Below are positions 8,466 to 16,938 of a stretch of DNA of 64,000 nucleotides, in pieces; the stretch's first letter is position 1; every line of letters starts with the position of its first letter. Origin of the DNA: a bacterium (GTDB lineage Bacteria; Bdellovibrionota_G; JALEGL01); the NCBI GenBank assembly GCA_022763185.1, contig JALEGL010000003.1:1-64000 (forward strand), read 5' to 3'. Under the pieces are notes generated by a model. That model worked only from the letters and a program-made list of their open reading frames with translations. It had not been told where the DNA came from and did no database searches. The translations under genes and the position numbers were made by a program.

Positions 8466-9866
8466 CTATTCAGGAATGATGTTGGGTCTGCCGTATTGAT
8501 CATAGCTTTGTTGACTCGTTTCAAGCGTATGAACATTTTTTTCTTCTAAATAGTTCTCTATGTGCTTACTTGCTTCTAAAGCACTCTCATGCGTGCGTTC
8601 GAGCATTCTGTACTGAAAGGTTCCTGTTCTGCCCGCAATAAAAAGATTACTTACCGGGGTGTGGTGATGAATATCAGAAAAGACCTGTTTATTTTTTTGA
8701 CTGAGCACAGGATAGGCTTGCGGACTTCTATTGAGAGATAGGCTGATAATTTTATCACGGTCTAGGCCATAAATTTTTTGCAAATCAGTAAAGCACTCTT
8801 CTAAAAGCTCTTCTTTGCTCATCTTAAAAATAGCATCTGTTTCCTGACAAGCAAACTCAACAGCAATAAGAGTTTTGTCTTTGGGTGCCATGTGGGCTAA
8901 GGCATTTTTAAACTCACTGACCCTGTAAAAAGAATATTTTTCTTCTGGAAACCATGACCAGAGGCCGTCTAGCACTTTTTTTTGTTGCAGCTTAATGAAT
9001 AATATAACAATGCCTCTGTAGTGTAATTTGTCCCAATCAGTTGTAATAGCATTTTTTTTAAGGTGTTCTGCTAAATGATGAATAGGAATAGTGCTTAGAT
9101 AAGCATCCGCCACTATTTTTTTACTGTTCACAGTGGCAGAGGTAATTGTTTTATCATCAATATCCAAATCTTCTAATGTATGGTTAAGATGAACATGAAC
9201 GCCCGGTGTATTGGCTAAAGTTTCAAAAATAAGCGCATTGGTTTTTTTTGGATAAACAATATAACGATCTTCTCTAAAATAGTCTTTGGTAATACCTTTT
9301 CTTACTTTGCGCATGATTTGATGTAAGATATATTTTATATTGGTAGGTAAAAGCCTGGAGGCAAAATCAAGTGACATGTCGTAAGCGGGCATACCCGCCC
9401 ATTTTTCAATCAAGGGTTGCAAGACAGATTTAGAAAAATATTTACCGTAGTATTGATACAAATATTGCTGCAAGTTTTTTGCGCTGGGCTTAAAGTTTCT
9501 TAGGATCATGGCTGAGCCAGCGGAAATACAATACAAAGGGTTTTTAATAAAACCAAAAGGAAATTCGTAAAAACGATTTTTTACATACAAATGTTCATAG
9601 TACTTCACTTTAAAACATTGATCTAAAATGCCTATTTTCTTGGCCAAGCTTGAAAAAATAAAACGCGGGCCATTGTCATACATGAAGCCATCTTCATCTT
9701 TAAACGTGGCCGCTAGGCCTGCAATATGAGGGTTTTTTTCATAAACATCAACGTGATAGCCTTTTTTTGCCAGTTCACTTGCAGCAGCCAGTCCTGCCAT
9801 ACCAGCGCCAAAAATGGCAACAGTTTTTTTTGTTTGTGATTTTGAATCTGAAGAAAAATCAGCCAT
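8466..9866 (-). CDS. FAD-dependent oxidoreductase (amine oxidase / protoporphyrinogen oxidase superfamily)
   Basis: The 466-residue protein has an N-terminal dinucleotide-binding fold, AIFGAGMAGLAAASELAKKG followed by a YEKN acidic end, near residues 17-45. The C-terminal FAD-contact motif is LFIAGRTGTFQYR. A DNGPRFIF segment is like that of flavin enzymes acting on sugars or polyprenyl compounds. The start gives a short polar leader before the Rossmann fold. It overlaps the next upstream gene, a GT4 glycosyltransferase, by 8 bp, so it probably acts in the same glycan pathway. UDP-galactopyranose mutase-like activity is possible but not shown. Confidence 0.72.
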   Translation of the reverse strand: MADFSSDSKSQTKKTVAIFGAGMAGLAAASELAKKGYHVDVYEKNPHIAGLAATFKDEDGFMYDNGPRFIFSSLAKKIGILDQCFKVKYYEHLYVKNRFYEFPFGFIKNPLYCISAGSAMILRNFKPSAKNLQQYLYQYYGKYFSKSVLQPLIEKWAGMPAYDMSLDFASRLLPTNIKYILHQIMRKVRKGITKDYFREDRYIVYPKKTNALIFETLANTPGVHVHLNHTLEDLDIDDKTITSATVNSKKIVADAYLSTIPIHHLAEHLKKNAITTDWDKLHYRGIVILFIKLQQKKVLDGLWSWFPEEKYSFYRVSEFKNALAHMAPKDKTLIAVEFACQETDAIFKMSKEELLEECFTDLQKIYGLDRDKIISLSLNRSPQAYPVLSQKNKQVFSDIHHHTPVSNLFIAGRTGTFQYRMLERTHESALEASKHIENYLEEKNVHTLETSQQSYDQYGRPNIIPE

Positions 9867-10917
9867 GGCTAATGCTATACGTGTTTTTTAAGTGTTCTGC
9901 TAATTTTGCGACACTTTGTTGTGTACTAGGCCAAGAAAACTGTAAATGTTTTGTACTTAATGAAGGGTCCTTAAGGTACATGAGACTTTTTTTTGCCATG
10001 TCTTCTTTGTGACTCAGCATGATCCATTCTCCAAGTTGGATATTTGACTCGCCAATGCATTGACCCAAAGTGGGTATACCCAGAGCAAGATACTCACAGA
10101 GTTTTAAGGACACTCTTGCATAATTGGCGGGACGGGGTGAAAGGTAAATATGCGCCAAGTCCAATTGTTTTAACCAACGTTTAACATCATCTTTTTGCAA
10201 AAAACCAGTAACAACAACATGTTCAGACAATCCACGTGTACTAATCAGATGTTTGGCAAGGCCTTCAAAGGGGCCACCGGCCAAAAGTATAAAATAAACA
10301 TTTTTGTCATTGATATGGATGTGTTGCCACACATCCAAAATATTGGGTAAGTCCAGCATGCCTCCATGCGTGAAGGTACACATGTAGCCAATTAACTTGG
10401 CATCAGGGTTGATATGGTAACAATGCTTGATAAAGCATGGCTCGTCTTTAGCTTTATGCTGCCACTGCAGCAAGGTATCATCAATGGTCTGAGGTAAAAA
10501 ATATGTTTTTTTATGGGGAGCATAATCAAGAATGGATTGGCTGTGTGATGTAACAATATGGGCTAACTTGGGACCCCATTTTTCTGATAACCTGACCATG
10601 TATTCAAAAAATTCAGACTTTTGCATGTCATGGTCTAGGTCATCCCAATCCACCCAAACATACTTTTGTCTGATGCGAGCAATGAGCATGCAGGCCAAGG
10701 TGATGGGGTTGAATTTTTGCACAAACAAAATATCATAGCCAGCACTTAAGCTCTGCCAAACAAAATGAAAAAGAGTTTGATGCGCTTTCTTCAGAGATTT
10801 TGGCGTGATAATTTTGGAAAAATGTGGTTTGAGGTACTGAACAATAAGATTAAATCTTACTGTGGAGCCGTGTTGAGGGCTTAAACTGTTTAGAGCTAAA
10901 ATCCGCAGTTTAGGCAT
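9859..10917 (-). CDS. Glycosyltransferase family 4-like (GT-B)
   Basis: The 352-residue protein has a two-Rossmann GT-B layout. The N-terminal half opens with LRILALNSLSPQHGSTVRFN. The C-terminal donor domain includes VVVTGFLQKDDVKRWLKQLDLAHIYLSPRP and YARVSLKLCEYLALGIPTLG, the GT4-like 'E...ALGxP' nucleotide-sugar motif. It overlaps the flavin oxidoreductase by 8 bp. It is likely cytoplasmic or membrane-associated and contributes a sugar to the same glycan. Donor specificity cannot be read. Confidence 0.78.
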   Translation of the reverse strand: MPKLRILALNSLSPQHGSTVRFNLIVQYLKPHFSKIITPKSLKKAHQTLFHFVWQSLSAGYDILFVQKFNPITLACMLIARIRQKYVWVDWDDLDHDMQKSEFFEYMVRLSEKWGPKLAHIVTSHSQSILDYAPHKKTYFLPQTIDDTLLQWQHKAKDEPCFIKHCYHINPDAKLIGYMCTFTHGGMLDLPNILDVWQHIHINDKNVYFILLAGGPFEGLAKHLISTRGLSEHVVVTGFLQKDDVKRWLKQLDLAHIYLSPRPANYARVSLKLCEYLALGIPTLGQCIGESNIQLGEWIMLSHKEDMAKKSLMYLKDPSLSTKHLQFSWPSTQQSVAKLAEHLKNTYSISHG

Positions 10918-10939
10918 TCACACAACTCCACAGGTTAAT

Positions 10940-12190
10940 TTATAGTTTGTAACCTAGGCCAAGAGAGACGGATTGAATGAAGCCTTTGTAGTTGCCATCA
11001 AGAGGGTTGATGCCGCCAGCTGTGGTGTCGCGCGCACCAAAACGGGCATTCCAGGTTAAACCAATATTAAGGTCTTTAAATTGATATGCAGCACCAGCCG
11101 ATACTTCATGTGAGGCAATATCTGCAACTACGCGGTTTATGACCTCGTCAGGAATGGCTTCATTGAAATCTTTGGCATAGCCGGCTCTAACAGACAAGGC
11201 ATCGGTTGCTTTGTAATCGGCACCAACATGGATGGTGTGTGTATTTTCCCAGTTTTGTGGCAATGTCTGGCTCAATGCTCCGTCATTGATGTCCACGGTG
11301 AATTCTTCAATGGCGTCATTTTTTTCAAACTGATAGGCCAAGCCAAAGGTTAATTTATCGGTAGGGTAAAAACCAAAACCAGCATTTAAGGTCATGGGAA
11401 GGGTTTGGCTCAAAGTAACATCGTTGTTGGTGCTGGTGGTTTGGGCTTCTATAGGTCCGCCGCTTGCAGTTTGGATGCTTCCATCTATGCCTCTTTCAAC
11501 AACAGTGCGCAGATTGGCACCAAAAGACACATATTGAACAGGTTTGTAAAATAAACCAAAACTCGCTCCCAGCGCCCATCCGCTAACGTCAAGGTCTTCA
11601 ATGGTGTCAAGAACAGTGCCGGGATTGTCTGGGTCTAGGTCTACCAGCTGACCTTTAAGTTGATTTTGTATTCTCACAATACGGAATCCGGCGCCTACGC
11701 TTAAACCAAAATTAGTTTTGTAAGCAAGCGTAGGAATAATTTCCATGGAATAGATCCTACCTTCATTTGGATGGGTGGGTACTGCAGAGTCAGACGGGTA
11801 TTGACCGCCGTTACCATGCGGAAAAAACACCCCAACCCCAACATACAAGGGTTTAGCAATACTACTGACAAATGAAAATGCAGGCACAGGCAAAAATTCT
11901 CTTTCGGCGGTTTCAGTGCTCTCACCTTCGGGGGTAAACTCTAAATTGCTGATAAGCGAGTCTGCACCAATAAAAACATGATGTCCTTCTAGTTGAGTTA
12001 TCCCAGCAGGGTTGTGATAAACAGCGGTTGCATCGTCAGCAATACCCACAAAAGCACCCCCCATACCAATGGCTTTTGGACCCACATTAACGGATTTGGA
12101 CAGGCCGGTTGCATATCCAGCGTCAGTAATCAGGCAAAGGCATGAACAAGCCAAGATGAAGTGTTTAAGTAATGTATAGGTGTAATGCAT
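10940..12190 (-). CDS. FadL/TodX-type outer-membrane hydrophobic-compound porin
   Basis: The 416-residue protein has a signal peptide (about 1-27, cut after YATG or nearby). The mature start GLSKSVNVGPKAIGMGGAFVGIADDATAVYHNPAGI is the hallmark hatch region of the FadL/OMPP1 family, including the NPAG turn. The rest alternates beta strands and ends in an aromatic-rich LGLGYKL, as expected for a 14-stranded barrel. The start is supported by a GGAGG ribosome binding site just upstream on the minus strand. The family imports long-chain fatty acids or aromatic compounds, which fits the acyl-CoA dehydrogenase and thiolase genes further along. Confidence 0.9.
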   Translation of the reverse strand: MHYTYTLLKHFILACSCLCLITDAGYATGLSKSVNVGPKAIGMGGAFVGIADDATAVYHNPAGITQLEGHHVFIGADSLISNLEFTPEGESTETAEREFLPVPAFSFVSSIAKPLYVGVGVFFPHGNGGQYPSDSAVPTHPNEGRIYSMEIIPTLAYKTNFGLSVGAGFRIVRIQNQLKGQLVDLDPDNPGTVLDTIEDLDVSGWALGASFGLFYKPVQYVSFGANLRTVVERGIDGSIQTASGGPIEAQTTSTNNDVTLSQTLPMTLNAGFGFYPTDKLTFGLAYQFEKNDAIEEFTVDINDGALSQTLPQNWENTHTIHVGADYKATDALSVRAGYAKDFNEAIPDEVINRVVADIASHEVSAGAAYQFKDLNIGLTWNARFGARDTTAGGINPLDGNYKGFIQSVSLGLGYKL

Positions 12191-12359
12191 GAGAAAACCT
12201 CCAAAAAATCAATGTTTGAAATGCAACAGTAAACAATAAATGCATGATGGCGCTAAATGACAATTGAAACAAGTATTTTTAGCAATTAAAATTTTTTGTT
12301 GGATTTGAGATTCGTTCACAAATTATATAAAAATTATGCTAGAATAAAGCACTTTTATT

Positions 12360-14420
12360 GTGATAAAACTTGTTAAATCAGATTCTAGAAATTACCCAAG
12401 GATAAAACTGCAAAAAAATGTGCAGGGAAAGATTTTAATTGGCCCAGAGACTGAGCTGGCCAAAATTATTGATCGTTCTCTGGGCGGATTCTCTATGCTA
12501 GCCAAGCCTGAATTGTTGAAAAAAGTAAGGCTCTATCAAAATGAATTGATGCTTGAATATCACGATCAGGTATTTAAAACGGCCATTAAAAACTATAGAA
12601 ATGACAAAGGGGGTTATATTTATGGCCTTCAGTTGGTAGATTTTTCTGAAGAAAAAAGCTTATCTTTTAAAGATAACGAAGCGGATTGGGATTTGGTTGA
12701 AAATGCAGAAACCATTCAAAATATCTTTTCAGACTTAGCCTTTAAAGCTGCCAGTGCTTTGGTTAATGCTAAACAAGTTTCTGGGCAAAGTGTTTTAATT
12801 CCGCATCAGTATAATCAAGATGAGCACAGCATGACATTTGAGTTTTTAGAAAACAGCTATGGGCAAATGTCGCCGGGTAAATCTAATTTTAGCTTTCACT
12901 TATTTCAGACCTATCATAGTTTTGAAGGTCAGATTTTGCAAATGGATGATTCCATGGTCAAAGTAAAACTGCCCAAGAGCATTGCCCGGATGTTGCGCAG
13001 AGAAACAGAAAGGATTCTTCCTAAACAGTTCAAGGTAGGTTTGCAAGTGGAAATCAATACGCCATTTTTTGCGCAAGCGTACAAAGGAGAGATTTATGAT
13101 ATTTCAGAACATGGCCTGAGTATTTTAGATGCTGATAATGGAGAACTGTTTTTACCCATTGGCTATAAAATACAAAATGTTCAGCTAAAGCTTGAGAATG
13201 GTGATGTTATTGAGGGCCATGCTGAAGTGAGAGGCTCAAAGTGGATAGAAGACAAGCAGTGTTATGCGGTTGGCTTTCGTTTTAAACCCATAGATGATGC
13301 CAACACAACAAAATGGCATAATTTTATTTTAGAGTCCCGGTACCCACAAATGACCTTTGATTATCAAAGCAAAAGCGACCACAAAAAAATTTGGGATTTG
13401 TTTGCAAGAAGTGGACATTTAAATATTAATAAAAACAATAAAACATATACTCATATTCTAAACTTGACTAAGCGTACTTGGGAAAAACTATCTAAAACAG
13501 GTACTAAATGGTCTAAAAGAGCCATGATCAAAAAAGAAGGGCAAATTGTTGGACATATCCAGATGGATAGAATTTATCAGGATACCTGGTGTATTCACCA
13601 TTTATCTATTGACCCTAAAGTATCAAAGTTGGTAGCCAGAGATATTTATGCTTTAACCACAGATGTCTTGCTTGCTGAAGGGGGTGAGTTTTTAGTTAGT
13701 TTTACTGAAGCAAATAAGCCGTGGAACCAACGCAGTTATTACGATTTTGTAGAGGATTATAGATATAAAGATCATAACGAACTTAAACACTATACAACAG
13801 TTGAGGTTTCAACTGGTATTGGTCAAGAAAAAAATAATGATATTATTTGCAGAATTGCAAATAGTTATGATCAAAAAAGAATTATTCGTTTTATCGAAAT
13901 TTATATTTCAGAATTAGAAAAACGGGCTTGTTGTCTAAATAGCGAAAATTTAAAGTTAGAAAAAACTGCTAAAATATGGCGTAAAAATGATTTGCTTCGA
14001 GGAAGAGAGTTTGTTGTTGCATACAAGAAAAATCAACTTGTAGGCTTATCTGCGCTTGAATATGGTGAAAGTGGTTTGAATATTGTGGGTGTTTTAAATA
14101 TGCTTTATGTCTTTAATCTAGACTTTGCTCAAGAGGAGTACAAAATTGAAGCTGTTGATGCAATGTTGCAAGAAGCGGCTGTTTTTTATAAAAGTACAGG
14201 TAGAAAAAAGTTTTTAGTTAATTTAGAAAAGGGTTTAGATATAGAAGAACTCAAAACAGAAAACTCTTTTTTAGCTGAGGCTGTTCGTTGGATTGCAAAA
14301 AAGGATATTCTTCCACGCTATCGATCATTTAGTCATTTGCTGTATGGTCATATTATTCTTAATAAAGAAAAAATCAGAAAAAGAATTTCTGATAAAAAGA
14401 AAGTTAAAAGAACCGATTAA
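12360..14420 (+). CDS. PilZ-domain protein with acetyltransferase-like (GNAT) C-terminal half
   Basis: The 686-residue protein starts at GTG, with no strong ribosome binding site and an AT-rich promoter-like stretch (TATGCTAGAAT) just ahead. Residues 11-46 hold a PilZ signature: NYPRIKL (RxxxR-like) and DRSLGGFSM (D/NxSxxG). A second PilZ-like unit follows near 230-310 (EIYDISEHGLSIL, YAVGFRFKP), so c-di-GMP binding is plausible. The C-terminal half shows two GNAT-like strand patterns (GQIVGHIQMDR...TWCIHHLSIDP and REFVVAYKKNQLVGLSALEYGE). No named family covers the whole protein. It may be a c-di-GMP-responsive modifying enzyme or an inactive sensor; the function is unknown. Confidence 0.7.
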   Translation: MIKLVKSDSRNYPRIKLQKNVQGKILIGPETELAKIIDRSLGGFSMLAKPELLKKVRLYQNELMLEYHDQVFKTAIKNYRNDKGGYIYGLQLVDFSEEKSLSFKDNEADWDLVENAETIQNIFSDLAFKAASALVNAKQVSGQSVLIPHQYNQDEHSMTFEFLENSYGQMSPGKSNFSFHLFQTYHSFEGQILQMDDSMVKVKLPKSIARMLRRETERILPKQFKVGLQVEINTPFFAQAYKGEIYDISEHGLSILDADNGELFLPIGYKIQNVQLKLENGDVIEGHAEVRGSKWIEDKQCYAVGFRFKPIDDANTTKWHNFILESRYPQMTFDYQSKSDHKKIWDLFARSGHLNINKNNKTYTHILNLTKRTWEKLSKTGTKWSKRAMIKKEGQIVGHIQMDRIYQDTWCIHHLSIDPKVSKLVARDIYALTTDVLLAEGGEFLVSFTEANKPWNQRSYYDFVEDYRYKDHNELKHYTTVEVSTGIGQEKNNDIICRIANSYDQKRIIRFIEIYISELEKRACCLNSENLKLEKTAKIWRKNDLLRGREFVVAYKKNQLVGLSALEYGESGLNIVGVLNMLYVFNLDFAQEEYKIEAVDAMLQEAAVFYKSTGRKKFLVNLEKGLDIEELKTENSFLAEAVRWIAKKDILPRYRSFSHLLYGHIILNKEKIRKRISDKKKVKRTD

Positions 14421-14536
14421 AAAACCTGTCCAAAAAATGAACATGTGTCCAAATTGTATACATTGTTACAATATATCTAATTTATAGAATTTGTTGAAAA
14501 GCAAATTAAGATAGGTACTTTAGTTAAGTTGCTTTT

Positions 14537-14552
14537 TGGCATTACTTTTGCT
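14537..14552 (+). promoter_or_regulatory. Sigma54 (-24/-12) promoter upstream of the hybrid kinase
   Basis: The site reads TGGCATTACTTTTGCT. GG at 14538-14539 and GC at 14550-14551 are separated by exactly 10 bases, as in the sigma54 consensus TGGCAC-N5-TTGCT. One base differs from the best consensus in the -24 half. It lies 65 bp before the kinase start at 14618. An NtrC-like sigma54 activator is encoded at 23465-24796. Confidence 0.65.
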
Positions 14553-14617
14553 TTTTTAGACCACTTGGTTTCTTAAGTCTTGGCTTAGATGTAAATATTA
14601 CGTAAATAGGTTCTTGC

Positions 14618-16882
14618 ATGATAAAAAGATTGATTTTTTTAACTTTTCTTACAACCTTGTGTTTGGTTTTTATTGCAAAAAATCAGCAGATAAATTTTAA
14701 AGCATATCATGTTAAATATACTATAGGTGATGATCCGACCTTTAAAAAAGAATACTACAGCGATGAAAGCTGGAAAAACTATAAAATTGGTGAAGCGTTA
14801 AAAAATCATAAAAAACCTTTTATATATTGGATAAGATTTAAATTTAATAATGATAAACCTTCTTTAAAACAGCCAGCAATTTCATTAGGCAAAATTGGAG
14901 ATATCGATGAAGTTTATTTTAATGGTGAACTTATTGGATTTAATGGAAGTATTGAAGGTAAATCAAAATCCTATTACCATTATCCGAGACTGTATAGAAT
15001 TCCAAAGCACTTATTGAAAAATAATAATATTGTTGCAATAAGAGCTAAGAAAAGTGGTATCTTGTCAGCAGGTATTCATTCTGGTCCAGTTGATTTTGGC
15101 GAATACGAAGATTTAAGAATTTCTACTGGCATTGTAAATTTTTTGTCACTTGGTTTGGGAATGATTCTTTGTTTTTTTAGTCTTATGGTAGGTTTGTATC
15201 ATTTATATTTGTATTTTCGGATAAAAGAATATCGATATAATTTGGTTTACTTCTTTTTTTCACTTTTCTCAGCTGTTTTTATTTACTCTGCTGCATGGGG
15301 GTTTAATAATCACATCACTAATCCGAAGTTGATACCCCAAATACATGCTTTATCAGGAGTTTTGACCACGATTTTTTATTTAGTATTTGTAGTAAGATTT
15401 CTCAATTTAAAAATAAATTATTGGCACAAGTTAATTATTCAATTGCAGCTGATTATTGCAGGGGCATGTTTTTTTTATAATGATGTTGATCACATTGTAA
15501 GGATATATAGGGTATGGTTTTTCTTGGCATTATTTACGATTTTGTACGCAGGATATTTATTTATAGTGCATTACTATAATAACAACAGAAAAGATTTAAG
15601 AGTCTTAATTTATTCAATAGTCATAATGTTTTTGTGTGCTGGGTTTGACTCTTTGTATGGTTTTGTTGTTTTTTCAAGTTTTCAGCTTAGTGGAATAGGT
15701 ATTTTTGCTTTAAACGTTGGTATAATATTTTCAGTGGCTCAAAAATTTACAACGAACTATTTAGAAGTTCAAAGAGAAGTCGAAGGGCATACACAAATAA
15801 TGTATGAAAGGGCACAGCAAGTAGCGCATGACATCCGTTCGCCGTTAACGGCCTTGAATGTAGTATCGAAGGATTTGTCAGGTTTACCAGAGGGGTCTCG
15901 GGTTTTGCTGCGAGCATCTATTCAAAGGATACAAGATATTGCCAATAATCTAGTAAGCAAGAGTGAAGTGTATACTGAAGATACCGAGGGTATAGATGAA
16001 CACAATACTTTAGAATCTGTATTGTTGTTGCCTGTAATAGAAGAGATAGTATCAGAGAAAAGGCATCAGCAAAGAAGTAAAGAAGGTGTGAATATTGTTT
16101 TAGATAGTGAACAAACTTATGGTTTGTTTGCTAAAGTAGATGAGCATACTTTAAAAAGAGTTCTTTCTAATTTGATTAATAATAGTGTAGAAGCCTTTGA
16201 AGGTTCTGGAGAGGTGGTTGTTCAAATTACTGAATGCTTAGATTCTGATGAGGTTTTAATTCTTGTCAAAGACAATGGCAGAGGAATTCCAAAAGATGTG
16301 TTGCCCAAGTTGGGTGAAAGAGGAGCCTCTTTTGGCAAAGAAGCCCATAAAGGTTCAGGATCAGGCTTAGGCTTGTATCATGCCAAAAGCAGTATAGAGC
16401 AATGGGGTGGGCGCTTTATAATAGATTCTGAAGAAGGTAATGGTACAGAAATTCAACTTTATCTGCCCAAAACAGACGCGCCAGACTGGTTTATACCAGC
16501 GATCAACTTGGAAGGTATTAAAACTATTATTATGTTGGATGATGATGAGTCAATTCATCAAGTGTGGGAAAAGCGTTTAAGCCCCTATACAGAGCAATAT
16601 AACATAGAGTTAAAACATGCTAGATGTCCAGATGCATTTGAAAAGCTGGTGCAAGAGAGAGAAGGTTTGTTGTGTTTATGCGATTATGAGCTTTTGGGTT
16701 ACAAAGAGACTGGTTTAGACCTGATTGAGCAGAATAAACTAGAAGATATGGCAATCCTGGTGACGAGCCGGTATGCTGAAGAAGCTGTGCAGGGACGCTG
16801 CAAAAAACTTGGTATAAAACTTATCCCAAAAACATCTGCGGATTTGGTGCCGTTTACACTAAAAGATAAAGAATCTACGTGA
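14618..16882 (+). CDS. Hybrid histidine kinase with jelly-roll sensor and 7TM region
   Basis: The 754-residue protein reads in order: N-terminal membrane anchor; periplasmic sugar-binding-like beta domain (about 30-165, with ISLGKIGDIDEVYFNGELIG as in galactose-binding folds); seven membrane helices (about 175-385, 7TMR-DISM type); HisKA with phospho-acceptor H404 (AHDIRSPLTAL); HATPase with N-box NLINNSVEAFEG and G-box GSGSGLGLYHAK; C-terminal receiver with likely phospho-Asp D689 (LCDYELLG). The receiver lacks an obvious output domain, so phosphate is probably passed on to another protein. A sigma54 promoter lies upstream. The ligand is unknown; a sugar or cell-wall fragment is only a guess from the sensor fold. 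Confidence 0.85.
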   Translation: MIKRLIFLTFLTTLCLVFIAKNQQINFKAYHVKYTIGDDPTFKKEYYSDESWKNYKIGEALKNHKKPFIYWIRFKFNNDKPSLKQPAISLGKIGDIDEVYFNGELIGFNGSIEGKSKSYYHYPRLYRIPKHLLKNNNIVAIRAKKSGILSAGIHSGPVDFGEYEDLRISTGIVNFLSLGLGMILCFFSLMVGLYHLYLYFRIKEYRYNLVYFFFSLFSAVFIYSAAWGFNNHITNPKLIPQIHALSGVLTTIFYLVFVVRFLNLKINYWHKLIIQLQLIIAGACFFYNDVDHIVRIYRVWFFLALFTILYAGYLFIVHYYNNNRKDLRVLIYSIVIMFLCAGFDSLYGFVVFSSFQLSGIGIFALNVGIIFSVAQKFTTNYLEVQREVEGHTQIMYERAQQVAHDIRSPLTALNVVSKDLSGLPEGSRVLLRASIQRIQDIANNLVSKSEVYTEDTEGIDEHNTLESVLLLPVIEEIVSEKRHQQRSKEGVNIVLDSEQTYGLFAKVDEHTLKRVLSNLINNSVEAFEGSGEVVVQITECLDSDEVLILVKDNGRGIPKDVLPKLGERGASFGKEAHKGSGSGLGLYHAKSSIEQWGGRFIIDSEEGNGTEIQLYLPKTDAPDWFIPAINLEGIKTIIMLDDDESIHQVWEKRLSPYTEQYNIELKHARCPDAFEKLVQEREGLLCLCDYELLGYKETGLDLIEQNKLEDMAILVTSRYAEEAVQGRCKKLGIKLIPKTSADLVPFTLKDKEST

Positions 16883-16938
16883 TAAGTATTTATTTTTTCA
16901 CTATAAATAGTTTTAACAGAAAGGTATTAGCTATAAAA

